64,000 nt of DNA from an uncultured Senegalimassilia sp. (lineage in GTDB: Bacteria; Actinomycetota; Coriobacteriia; Coriobacteriales; Eggerthellaceae), in assembly GCF_934630535.1 (NCBI RefSeq), contig NZ_CAKTVU010000001.1, positions 248,001 to 312,000 of the forward strand. The letters run 5' to 3'. The notes under the pieces were generated by a model. That model did no database searches and was not told the origin of the DNA. It worked only from the letters and a program-made list of their open reading frames with translations. Each line of letters begins with the position of its first letter. Positions within the stretch are counted from its first letter, which is position 1. Below, one piece after another: positions 32,807 to 40,620 of the stretch. Position numbers and translations under genes: made by a program.

Positions 32807-33448
32807 CTACCCGATCGGGTTTTGGCCGCTCATGGCGGCATTTCGCCATTTCCTCATATGCGCCTGCAGCATCTCCAGGTCCTGCACGGTGTCCACGTCG
32901 AACAGCTCCCATTCGCTAGCGGCTTCAACGCAACGCACGCGCTGCGCATGCGCTTTCGCCACGAAGCCGCCGCCCTTGCCGGGCGGGAGTGCGCGCAACT
33001 CGTCGAACGCCCAGGCGGGGAACAGCACAGGCGCGCCCGGCGTGCCTTGGAAGCTGACGCGCCAGATGAGCTCGGGGTGCGCTTCGGTGCCGCGAAGCAG
33101 AGCGGCAAGGGTGTTCGCGCTGATGAGCGGCTGGTCCGCCTGGATGAACGTGACCGTATCGCACCCGCCCATGACCTGCATTCCCAGACGCACGGTGTCG
33201 CTTCTGAGCGGTTCGTTGTGCATGACGGTCTCCACGCTCAAGCTGCGGCACAGCTGCGCCACGTCCTTGTGACGCGTGACCGCCACGCGTTTCGCGAACA
33301 GGCTATCGGTGGCACGGATCGCGTGGGCGATAAGCGGTTCGCCGTCAAGGTCCGCCATGAGCTTGTTCGACCCGAAGCGCGTGCCCAGGCCCGATGCCAT
33401 GATGATGCAACCGTGTACGGCGTTCGGGGTTTCAACGGGGCTGGTCAT
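32807..33448 (-). CDS. mocA: MobA/MocA-like molybdenum cofactor nucleotidyltransferase
   Basis: A 213-residue NTP-transferase. The N-terminal nucleotide-binding loop is IMASGLGTRFGSNKLMADLDGEPLI, and the metal-binding FIQADQPLIS lies near residue 100. MocA-type enzymes add CMP (or MobA GMP) to molybdopterin to make the dinucleotide form that hydroxylases of the xanthine dehydrogenase family use. It is divergent from the dehydrogenase operon, 117 bp apart. The usual LAGG loop reads ASGLG. ATG 33448 has AAAGG six bases upstream. Confidence 0.8.
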   Translation of the reverse strand: MTSPVETPNAVHGCIIMASGLGTRFGSNKLMADLDGEPLIAHAIRATDSLFAKRVAVTRHKDVAQLCRSLSVETVMHNEPLRSDTVRLGMQVMGGCDTVTFIQADQPLISANTLAALLRGTEAHPELIWRVSFQGTPGAPVLFPAWAFDELRALPPGKGGGFVAKAHAQRVRCVEAASEWELFDVDTVQDLEMLQAHMRKWRNAAMSGQNPIG

Positions 33449-33504
33449 GGTCGGTTCGCCTTTGCAGATTCGATGGTCGGTCGGTCGGGTTCGGTGTGCG
33501 GGGC

Positions 33505-33534
33505 TTTCGAAGGATTCCCTGGCCACAGTATAAT
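33505..33534 (+). promoter_or_regulatory. Promoter of the molybdenum hydroxylase operon
   Basis: A perfect TATAAT -10 (33529-33534) with a weak TTTCGA about 18 bp upstream. It lies 31 bp before the FAD-subunit start. The AT-rich stretch after it (to 33551) may hold a regulator site. Confidence 0.45.
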
Positions 33535-33565
33535 ATGTACGTTTCTATAAACCTCAAGCAACGGG

Positions 33566-34366
33566 GTGTGCATCATTATTACCTTTCAGAAATATGAGCG
33601 CCCGCAAAGCCTGCAGGAGGCTTGGGAGCTGAACCAGAAGAAGCGCAATCGCGTGGTGGCGGGCATGATGTGGCTGAAGATGGGCAACCATTCCTTCGGC
33701 ACCGCCATCGACCTGTGCGATCTGGGCTTGGACGTCATCGAGGAGACCGACGAGGAGTTCCGCATCGGAGCCATGGTTACCCTGCGCCAGATGGAAACCC
33801 ATGCCGGCCTTGACGCCTATTCCTGCGGCGCCATCAAGGCGGCGTTCCAAGACATCGTGGGCGTGCAGTTCCGCAACGGCGCTACGCTCGGCGGAAGCCT
33901 GTGGCGTCGCATGGGCTTCTCCGACATCGTCACGGCGTTTCTTGCCATGGACAGCTACGTCGAGCTGCATGAAGGCGGCATCGTGCCCCTGGAGCGTTTC
34001 GTGAGCATGCCCTACGACAAGGACATCCTGGTGCGCCTTATCGTCAAGAAGCGCCCCGGCGCCTTCGCGTACCAGGCCGTGCGCAAGCAGCGCACAGACC
34101 TTCCCACGCTCAATTGCATGGCGGCGAAGTTGGGCGACGAATATCGCGTGGTGGTGGGCGCGCGCCCGGGTCGTGCCGTGCTTTTGCGCGACGACCAGGG
34201 CATCCTTGCCGATGGCATCAACGAGGCAAGCGCCGCGGCCTTCGCCGAGCACGTGGCGGGAAGCATCCGCGTTTCCGGGAACATGTGGGGCAGCGCCGAG
34301 TACCGCCGCGCGCTCGCGCCCGTGCTCGTGCGTCGCGCCCTGCTGGCGTTAGGGGAGGTGCGCTAG
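33566..34366 (+). CDS. Molybdopterin dehydrogenase FAD-binding subunit
   Basis: A 266-residue protein, the FAD-binding subunit that passes electrons from the Fe-S centres to NAD or another acceptor. The second family motif is seen as FRNGATLGGSLWRRMGFSDIV. The first, normally VAGGTDL, reads VAGMMWLKMGN, so the FAD loop is atypical. The start is assigned to GTG 33566, with a poor binding site. The next gene begins directly after its stop (TAGATG). Confidence 0.82.
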   Translation: MCIIITFQKYERPQSLQEAWELNQKKRNRVVAGMMWLKMGNHSFGTAIDLCDLGLDVIEETDEEFRIGAMVTLRQMETHAGLDAYSCGAIKAAFQDIVGVQFRNGATLGGSLWRRMGFSDIVTAFLAMDSYVELHEGGIVPLERFVSMPYDKDILVRLIVKKRPGAFAYQAVRKQRTDLPTLNCMAAKLGDEYRVVVGARPGRAVLLRDDQGILADGINEASAAAFAEHVAGSIRVSGNMWGSAEYRRALAPVLVRRALLALGEVR

Positions 34367-34840
34367 ATGGAGGTCAAAATCAAGCTGAACGGCAAAACGG
34401 TGGCCGACGACATCCCCGCCGACATGCTGCTCATCGATTTCGTGCGCGCCCACGGGTGCAAAAGCGTCAAGCGCGGCTGCGAGACGTCGGCGTGCGGCCT
34501 GTGCACGGTGATGCTCGACGACGTGCCCGTGCTGTCCTGCTCCACGCTGGCCGCCCGCGCCGACGGCCGCAGCGTCTGCACGCTGGAAGGTCTGCAGGAC
34601 GAGGCGTCGGAGTTCGTGGGCTTCATCGCCGACCAGGGCGCCGAGCAGTGCGGTTTCTGCAACCCCGGCTTCGTGATGAACACCATCGCGCTGCTGCGCG
34701 AGAACCCCGATCCCACCGATGACGAGATCCTGGCGTACCTGAGCGGCAATCTGTGCCGTTGCTCGGGCTACGTGGGGCAGCTGCGCGGCATCCGCGCCTT
34801 CCTGGACGAAAAGCATGGCAAGGAGGTCGAGCGTGGATAG
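34367..34840 (+). CDS. (2Fe-2S)-binding subunit of the molybdenum hydroxylase
   Basis: A 157-residue subunit with two [2Fe-2S] centres. The plant-type ferredoxin motif is in RGCETSACGLCTV with a fourth Cys at PVLSC. The second, four-helix centre uses EQCGFCNPGF and LCRCSGY. It links the molybdenum and FAD subunits. The start follows the previous stop directly, and its end overlaps the start of the next gene by 8 bp (GTGGATAG), so the three subunits are translationally coupled. Confidence 0.93.
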   Translation: MEVKIKLNGKTVADDIPADMLLIDFVRAHGCKSVKRGCETSACGLCTVMLDDVPVLSCSTLAARADGRSVCTLEGLQDEASEFVGFIADQGAEQCGFCNPGFVMNTIALLRENPDPTDDEILAYLSGNLCRCSGYVGQLRGIRAFLDEKHGKEVERG

Positions 34841-37133
34841 GCCCGAATACCGTTCCGTGGGCAAATCGGTCCGCAAGAAGGACTCGATGCAGCTTCTGCT
34901 GGGCAAACCCGTCTATACCGAGGACATCGCGCCCGATGCGCTGGTGGTCAAGCTTCTGCGAAGCCCCCACGCCAACGCTATGGTGAAGACCATCGACACG
35001 TCGAAGGCCAAGAAGGTGCCCGGCATGGTGGACGTGTATACCTGGGAGGACGTGCCCGACCAGCGCTTCTCCAACGCCGGGCAGACCTACCCTGAAACCA
35101 GCCCGTACGACCGCCTGATCATCGATCGGCACGTGCGCTTCGTGGGCGACGTGGTGGCCATCGTGGCGGCCGAGACCGAGAAGGCGGCCCAAACGGCCCT
35201 TTCGCGCATCAAGGTTGAATACGACGTGCTGGAACCCGTCCTGGATTTCCGCACCGCGAAGGACAATCCCGTGCTGGTGCACCCCGAGGACAACTGGCAT
35301 ATGCTGTGCGACCTGGGCGGTGACAACACGCGCAACCTGGTGGGCACCACATCCGACGCCGGCGGCGACATCGAGGCCGTGCTGGCCGATTGCGACGTGG
35401 TGCTGGAGCGCACCTACCATACGAAGGCCTATAACCAGGCCATGATGGAGACGTTCCGCACGTTCACCCAGCTGGACCGTTACGGCAGGCTGCATGTGAT
35501 CTCGTCCACGCAGATCGTCTACCATGTTCGCCGCATCCTCTCGCATGCGCTCGGCATCCCGAAGAGCCGCATCCGTGTGGAGAAGCCGCGCATCGGCGGC
35601 GGCTTCGGCGCGAAACAGACCGCGGTGTGCGAGGTGTACCCCGCGTTCGTCACCATGAAGACGGGGCGTCCGGCCCTGTGCGTGTTCTCGCGCAAGGAAT
35701 CGCAAACCTGCGGGTCACCGCGCCATGAGATGGAGATCAAGATTCGCCTGGGTGCGAACAACGACGGCCGCATCCGCGCGCTCGGGGTGACCACGCTGTC
35801 GAACTCGGGCGCCTACGGCGAGCACGGTTGGGCCACGGTCGGCCTGACAGGGCACAAGTCCATCCCGCTGTACACCGGCTCCCTTGAGGCGTTCAAGTTC
35901 GACGCCAACGTGGTGTATACGAACATGCAGCCGTCGGGCGCGTACCGCGGCTTCGGCGCCACGCAGGGCCAGTTCGCCGTGGAAACCGCCGTCAACGAGC
36001 TGGCGGCGAAGCTGGGCCGCGACCCGGTTGAGCTGCGCGAGCAGAACATGGTGCGCGAGGGCATGCCCATGCCCGCCTACTTCGGCGAGATGGCCAACGC
36101 CTGCGCCCTGGACCGCTGCATGCAGCACTGCAGCGACATGTTCGGCTGGAAGGAGAAGTTCCCCGTACGCGACATGGGCAACGGCAAGGTGCGCGCCGCC
36201 GGCGTTGCCATGTCCATGCAGGGTTCGGGCATCTCCGGCATCGACGTGGGCTCGGTCACCGTCAAGCTCAACGACGACGGGGGATACATGCTGCTTATCG
36301 CCGCGGCAGACATGGGCACGGGCTGCGACACCATTCTGGCCCAGATGGTCGCCGAGCACATGGAATGTCCGGTGGAGGCCGTGAACGTGTTCGGCGCCGA
36401 CACCGATGCGTCCCCGTACGATTCAGGTTCCTACGCTTCTTCCACCACCTATGTCACGGGCATGGCGGTGGAGAAGGCGTGCACGCAGCTCAAGGAGCGC
36501 CTGTGCGCTATCGCCGCCGAGGCGCTCGGCTGCGATGCGGCCGAGCTGCGCTTCGAGGGCGGATGCGTGCGCCACGACGCCACGGGGCGCACGGTCTCGC
36601 TGTCCGAGATCGCCGCGAAAAGCCAGTGCAACTGCCGTCTTGCCCCGGAGGCCACTGCGCAGCATTCCTCGCCGGTGTCCCCGCCGCCGTACATGGTGGG
36701 CATGGTGGAGATCGAGCTTGACCGCGAGACCGGCGTGGTGGAGGTGCTCGACTACGCCGCCGTGGTCGATTGCGGCATCCCCATCAACCCGGCGCTCGCG
36801 CGCATCCAGGTGGAAGGCGGCATCGTGCAGGGTATCGGGCACACGCTCATGGAGGACGTCACCCGCACGCCTAAGGGCGCCATCCGCGAATCGAGCCTGT
36901 TCACGTACCGTTTGCCCACCCGTCTGGACACGGGGCGCATCAACGTGGAGTTCGAACATTCCTACGAGCCCACCGGCCCGTTCGGCGCGAAGTCCATCGG
37001 CGAGATCGTCATCAACACGCCGGGTCCCGCGTTGACGCAAGCCATTTACCGGGCAACGGGCGTGTGGCATCGCGAGCTGCCCATCCTTCCCGAGCACATC
37101 CTTCTGGCGAAACCGGAGGACCGGCAATCTTAA
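34833..37133 (+). CDS. Xanthine dehydrogenase-family molybdopterin-binding subunit
   Basis: A 766-residue catalytic subunit of the xanthine dehydrogenase family. Moco-binding motifs: RIGGGFGAKQT (about residue 255), PSGAYRGFGATQ (about 370), DMGTGCDTILAQ (about 495) and the C-terminal GPFGAKSIGEIV containing the catalytic Glu. No in-frame TGA occurs, so it is not a selenocysteine protein. GTG 34833 is chosen because AAGGAGG lies six bases upstream. With YqeB and YqeC downstream it fits the selenium-dependent purine hydroxylases of Clostridia and enterococci. Xanthine is the likely but unproven substrate. Confidence 0.9.
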   Translation: MDRPEYRSVGKSVRKKDSMQLLLGKPVYTEDIAPDALVVKLLRSPHANAMVKTIDTSKAKKVPGMVDVYTWEDVPDQRFSNAGQTYPETSPYDRLIIDRHVRFVGDVVAIVAAETEKAAQTALSRIKVEYDVLEPVLDFRTAKDNPVLVHPEDNWHMLCDLGGDNTRNLVGTTSDAGGDIEAVLADCDVVLERTYHTKAYNQAMMETFRTFTQLDRYGRLHVISSTQIVYHVRRILSHALGIPKSRIRVEKPRIGGGFGAKQTAVCEVYPAFVTMKTGRPALCVFSRKESQTCGSPRHEMEIKIRLGANNDGRIRALGVTTLSNSGAYGEHGWATVGLTGHKSIPLYTGSLEAFKFDANVVYTNMQPSGAYRGFGATQGQFAVETAVNELAAKLGRDPVELREQNMVREGMPMPAYFGEMANACALDRCMQHCSDMFGWKEKFPVRDMGNGKVRAAGVAMSMQGSGISGIDVGSVTVKLNDDGGYMLLIAAADMGTGCDTILAQMVAEHMECPVEAVNVFGADTDASPYDSGSYASSTTYVTGMAVEKACTQLKERLCAIAAEALGCDAAELRFEGGCVRHDATGRTVSLSEIAAKSQCNCRLAPEATAQHSSPVSPPPYMVGMVEIELDRETGVVEVLDYAAVVDCGIPINPALARIQVEGGIVQGIGHTLMEDVTRTPKGAIRESSLFTYRLPTRLDTGRINVEFEHSYEPTGPFGAKSIGEIVINTPGPALTQAIYRATGVWHRELPILPEHILLAKPEDRQS

Positions 37134-37138
37134 GCAGC

Positions 37139-37798
37139 TTGCTACATATCCAGCGTGGGCTTACGGCCATCATCGGCGGTGGCGGCAAGTCCACGCTTTT
37201 GCGCGCCTTGGCCGAGGAGCTGTCGCGCGATGCGCGCGTGATCGTGGCCACCAGCACGAAGATGTACGTGCCCGATTGGTGCCCCGTGGTGCTGGGTGCA
37301 TCGCCCGACGACGTGCGGGCGGCGCTTTCGGAAGCTTCCATCGTGTGCGCGGGCTCCATCCACATGCCCACGGGGAAGCTGGCCGAGCCGCGGGCGGCGC
37401 TTTCCGATCTGGTGCGCTTGGCCGATTATGTGCTGGTGGAGGCGGACGGGGCGAAGAAGCTCCCGCTGAAGGCGCATGCCGAGCACGAGCCGGTCATCCC
37501 CGCGTGCGCGGGGCGGACGGTGTGCGTGGTCGGGATCGACGGCATAGGGGCTCCCGTTTCGCAGACGTGTCATCGGCCGCGGATCTTCGCGCAGCTAGCC
37601 GGCGTTTCCGTCGACGATGCGGTCACGCCCGAGGCGGTGGCGGCGGTGCTGTGCGCCGAGGCGCTTCATGACGTGGTTTTGATCAACAAGGTGGAAACCG
37701 CCGCCGACTGGCAGGCGGCGCGGCGCATCGCGGCGCTGTGCGAGACGCCGGTGGTGGCGGGAAGCCTTTGGAGGGACGATCTTCGATGCTTGCGGTGA
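37139..37798 (+). CDS. yqeC: YqeC-like selenium cofactor biosynthesis protein
   Basis: A protein of about 219 residues with a Walker-A-like TAIIGGGGKSTLLRALA at the N-terminus, then VIVATSTKMYVPD and VLVEADGAKKLPLKAH, the marks of the YqeC family found with selenium-dependent molybdenum hydroxylases. The start is uncertain: GGAGGA (37115-37120) sits six bases before an ATC codon at 37127, and the next usable codon is TTG 37139. An ATG at 37064 would overlap the Mo subunit by 70 bp. It overlaps the next gene by 13 bp. Confidence 0.8.
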   Translation: MLHIQRGLTAIIGGGGKSTLLRALAEELSRDARVIVATSTKMYVPDWCPVVLGASPDDVRAALSEASIVCAGSIHMPTGKLAEPRAALSDLVRLADYVLVEADGAKKLPLKAHAEHEPVIPACAGRTVCVVGIDGIGAPVSQTCHRPRIFAQLAGVSVDDAVTPEAVAAVLCAEALHDVVLINKVETAADWQAARRIAALCETPVVAGSLWRDDLRCLR

Positions 37799-38586
37799 TC
37801 CGCGGCGCTGGCGATATCGCCAGCGCCATCGCGCTGCGCCTTGTGCGATGCGGCGCTTCCGTGCTTATGACTGAGATAGAGCAGCCTTTGACGGTGCGGC
37901 GCACCGTTGCCTTCAGCGAAGCCGTTCGCACGGGGAAAGCCCAGGTGGAAGGCATAACGGCGGTGCGGGCGCGGGACGTTTCCCATGCCTTGGAGCTGCT
38001 TTCCGGCGAAGGCGTCGTCCCTGTTTTGGTGGACCCCGCGTGCGCGTGCGTCAACGACGTGGCGCCCGATGCGGTGGTCGATGCCGTGTTGGCCAAGCGC
38101 AATTTAGGCACTTCCATGGATATGGCTCCCATCGTCGTCGGGGTCGGTCCGGGCTTCACGGTGGGCGTGGATTGCCATGCCGTGGTGGAGACCATGCGCG
38201 GGCACACCCTGGGCCGCGCGTATTACAAGGGCTCGGCGCTGCCGAACACCGCGGTGCCCGGGCTGGTGGGCGGCTTCGCCGGCGAGCGCGTGCTGCGCGC
38301 TCCTTGCGACGGCGTGTTCCGCGGCGTTGCGGCAATCGGCGACCATGTTAAGGAAGGCCAGACTGTGGCGTACGTAGGGGATGTCCCCGTGGTTGCTACG
38401 CTTACAGGCGTTTTGCGCGGCCTGATAGCCGATGAGGTGCAGGTTCACCAGGGCTTGAAGTGCGGAGACGTGGACCCGCGCGGCCAAAGCGGCTATTGCG
38501 GGCTGGTCTCGGACAAGGGCCTGGCGGTGGCGGGCGGCGTGCTGGAGGCCATCCTTCATTTGGATAAAACGTTTTCGGCCCGATAG
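37786..38586 (+). CDS. yqeB: YqeB/EF2563 family selenium-dependent molybdenum hydroxylase maturation protein
   Basis: A 266-residue protein of the family named for EF2563 of Enterococcus, always next to selenium-dependent molybdenum hydroxylases. It begins LAVIRGAGDIASAIALRLVRCGASVLMTEIE, a Rossmann-like dinucleotide fold, and continues with GPGFTVGVDCHAVVETMRG and YCGLVSDKGLAVAGGVLEA. GGAGGG precedes the ATG by about ten bases. The exact reaction is unknown; transfer or insertion of selenium is proposed for the family. Confidence 0.88.
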   Translation: MLAVIRGAGDIASAIALRLVRCGASVLMTEIEQPLTVRRTVAFSEAVRTGKAQVEGITAVRARDVSHALELLSGEGVVPVLVDPACACVNDVAPDAVVDAVLAKRNLGTSMDMAPIVVGVGPGFTVGVDCHAVVETMRGHTLGRAYYKGSALPNTAVPGLVGGFAGERVLRAPCDGVFRGVAAIGDHVKEGQTVAYVGDVPVVATLTGVLRGLIADEVQVHQGLKCGDVDPRGQSGYCGLVSDKGLAVAGGVLEAILHLDKTFSAR

Positions 38587-38602
38587 GGCGTGAGGTGGGA
38601 AG

Positions 38603-39601
38603 ATGCGCAAGATCGCAGAGCATATCGCAGGCGCCTGCCGTGCGGGCGAGCCGTTGGTGCTGGTCGCGGTGGCGGAAAGCAAGGACTCCACGCCGCGCAA
38701 GGCGGGCACGCTCATGCTGGTGTCCGCCGACGGGCTGGTGTGCGGCACCATCGGCGGCGGCGCCATCGAGGCGCACGGCATAGCCTGCGCGCGCCGTCTG
38801 CTGGGCGGCAGGGCGCACCGCTTCGAGAGCATGGGGCTTGAGGAGCGCCTGGGAATGGTCTGCGGCGGAAGCGCAAGCCTTCTGTATGTTCCGATCTGCG
38901 GCGGCAGCGCGGTGTGGGGCCGGGTTGCCAGCGAACTTGTGCGCTGCTTCGAGCAGCGCACGTCGGCGTACCTGGTGCTCAGCTGCAGCGATGACCTGCC
39001 GCAATCCGGCGAAGGCGTTGCGTTGCTCGACGCTGATGGGGACTTGCTCGCAGGCGATGGCGCTGCGCCGGGTGATCAGGTCAGCGGCTTGAAGGGGCGC
39101 TGCATCGCGGACGGTTGGCTCATGCTGCCCGTTCCCTTGCCGGTCCGCGCCGTGGTTTTCGGCGGCGGGCATGTGGGCAGCGCCACCGTTTCGGCGCTGT
39201 CGCGCGTGGGGTTTTCCTGCACGCTGTTCGACTGCCGGCCCGAGTTCGCGAACGCCGGCAAATCCTACGGCGCCCAGCAGGCGGTCGTGGGGGATTACAG
39301 CGACATCGCCGCCTCCCTGACGCTTGACGAGCGCGATTACGTTCTCATCATGACGCATAGCCATAAGCACGATTTCGCCGTGTTGGAGCAGGTGCTTCGC
39401 CAGCCGTTGGCATACGTGGGGTTCATGGGCTCGCGGCGCAAGATCACCACGGCCCGCGAGCGCATGCTGGAAGCGGGGATCCCCGAGTCGGCGCTTGACG
39501 CCGTGCACATGCCCATAGGGTTGGATATCAAAGCAGAAACGCCCGAGGAGATAGCCGTCAGCATAGCCGCCGAGTGCATCCTGCACCGGGCCACGCGCTA
39601 A
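38603..39601 (+). CDS. xdhC: XdhC family molybdenum cofactor maturation protein
   Basis: A 332-residue XdhC/CoxI-type chaperone, which binds and sulfurates the molybdenum cofactor before insertion into the hydroxylase. The N-terminal XdhC domain has SKDSTPRKAGTLMLV and GTIGGGAIE. The Rossmann half starts VVFGGGHVGSATVSAL, with GFMGSRRKITT near the end. Last gene of the hydroxylase operon; its stop overlaps the convergent TetR gene by 4 bp. Confidence 0.9.
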   Translation: MRKIAEHIAGACRAGEPLVLVAVAESKDSTPRKAGTLMLVSADGLVCGTIGGGAIEAHGIACARRLLGGRAHRFESMGLEERLGMVCGGSASLLYVPICGGSAVWGRVASELVRCFEQRTSAYLVLSCSDDLPQSGEGVALLDADGDLLAGDGAAPGDQVSGLKGRCIADGWLMLPVPLPVRAVVFGGGHVGSATVSALSRVGFSCTLFDCRPEFANAGKSYGAQQAVVGDYSDIAASLTLDERDYVLIMTHSHKHDFAVLEQVLRQPLAYVGFMGSRRKITTARERMLEAGIPESALDAVHMPIGLDIKAETPEEIAVSIAAECILHRATR

Positions 39602-40320
39602 GCCGCGCCATCGGAGGATGGCGTCGGGCGCGAAGGAGCATCAGGGTGCTCCGGCCAGGGCGGCGGATCGATCACCGTCATGTCAAGGCGAAGCGTTTGG
39701 GCGATAAGCGTTGCAAGTTCGTCGTCGGTGATGTCGGGTTTGGCCTTCATCATCCCCGCTAACCCGAATATGAGCAGGCCGAACGTTTCGGGGATCAGCT
39801 GAATCTCGATGGTCCGGTACGCCATGTACTCGGACACGATGTAGTTCTGGATGCATGCTACCACCTCGCGGATGGCCTGCGTGGCGAAGCGGTCGCGCAG
39901 GCCGAGCTCCTCGAGCACGGAGAACATCGGGCGGGGATTGCCCGATGCGGTGTAGAGCGCGCGTCGCAGCATGGACACGCAGTTTTTCAGCTCCGAGGGG
40001 GTTTCGCCGAACGCGCGCAACTCGTTCCAGGTGGACACGCTTTCGACCAGATCCTCGAGATAGTCCTCGATCACGGCGTCGGTGACTGCCTGCTTGTCGG
40101 GGAAATAATAGTAGAGAAGGCTGCGCGCCACGCCCGCTTTGCGGGCGATGGCGGCCATGCTGGTGGCGGCTACCCCTTCGGTTTCGTAAAGCTCGCGCGC
40201 CGCCAGCATGATGTCGCCGGCGGTGCCTTCAAGCCGTGCGCTCTGCCTGACCTGCCGCGTGACGGGATGCGGCAGGTCAGGATCGAATCCGGGTAACGGC
40301 TTGCTGTCCAGTGCAGACAC
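39598..40320 (-). CDS. TetR-family transcriptional regulator
   Basis: A 240-residue TetR-type regulator with an extended N-terminal tail of about 30 residues. The helix-turn-helix is in TSMAAIARKAGVARSLLYYYFPDKQAV (about residues 53-80), followed by an all-helical ligand domain. It converges with xdhC and shares the direction of the neighbouring DUF5692-like genes, whose transcription it probably joins or controls. A perfect 13-bp inverted repeat lies inside its coding region. Confidence 0.88.
   Translation of the reverse strand: MSALDSKPLPGFDPDLPHPVTRQVRQSARLEGTAGDIMLAARELYETEGVAATSMAAIARKAGVARSLLYYYFPDKQAVTDAVIEDYLEDLVESVSTWNELRAFGETPSELKNCVSMLRRALYTASGNPRPMFSVLEELGLRDRFATQAIREVVACIQNYIVSEYMAYRTIEIQLIPETFGLLIFGLAGMMKAKPDITDDELATLIAQTLRLDMTVIDPPPWPEHPDAPSRPTPSSDGAA
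40246..40281. repeat. 13-bp perfect inverted repeat inside the TetR gene
   Basis: CCTGACCTGCCGC and GCGGCAGGTCAGG flank a 10-base loop, near codons for residues 14-25 of the TetR protein. It could form a strong mRNA hairpin soon after the start codon. Confidence 0.85.
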
Positions 40321-40383
40321 GGGGCTCCTTCGCGTGCGGGGAAGCCGCCGCGCCGCGTGCGTTCAGGCGTGGCTCGCTGCAGA

Positions 40384-40620
40384 TCAGCGGTTCTCCTCGA
40401 CGACCTCTCGATAACTCTTCGCATCATTATAGAGCTCGTCCGTAAGCGGGTTAAGGCGCCGTGCGCGGATTCGGCGTAGCTGGTAGGCGGCAAGGGCCAC
40501 ATTGGCGATGAGCGCCACCAGGCTGACGGCGAAGAACGCGTTCGGGTTGTGGGTCGTGGGGGTCTCGGCGAACGTTACGGGCGCTCTACCATGGTTTTGA
40601 CGCGGCCCTTCTCGTCCCAT
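40384..40620 (-). CDS. Small one-helix membrane protein, paralog of the neighbouring protein's C-terminus
   Basis: A 78-residue candidate protein. After about 25 hydrophilic residues comes one transmembrane helix (NAFFAVSLVALIANVALAAY) and a charged tail. Residues 30-75 align with the C-terminal 50 residues of the adjacent DUF5692-like protein (SVIALIFNAGVFIYQA, then RNPFKQELY against LNPLTDELY). The start codon (ATG 40620, overlapping the neighbour by 46 bp) has no good ribosome binding site, so it may be translationally coupled or a non-expressed duplication relic. Confidence 0.5.
   Translation of the reverse strand: MGREGPRQNHGRAPVTFAETPTTHNPNAFFAVSLVALIANVALAAYQLRRIRARRLNPLTDELYNDAKSYREVVEENR

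Noticed and set aside
34833..37133. Selenocysteine in the molybdenum hydroxylase
   Set aside because: There is no in-frame TGA; selenium dependence, if any, would be the labile non-selenocysteine kind.
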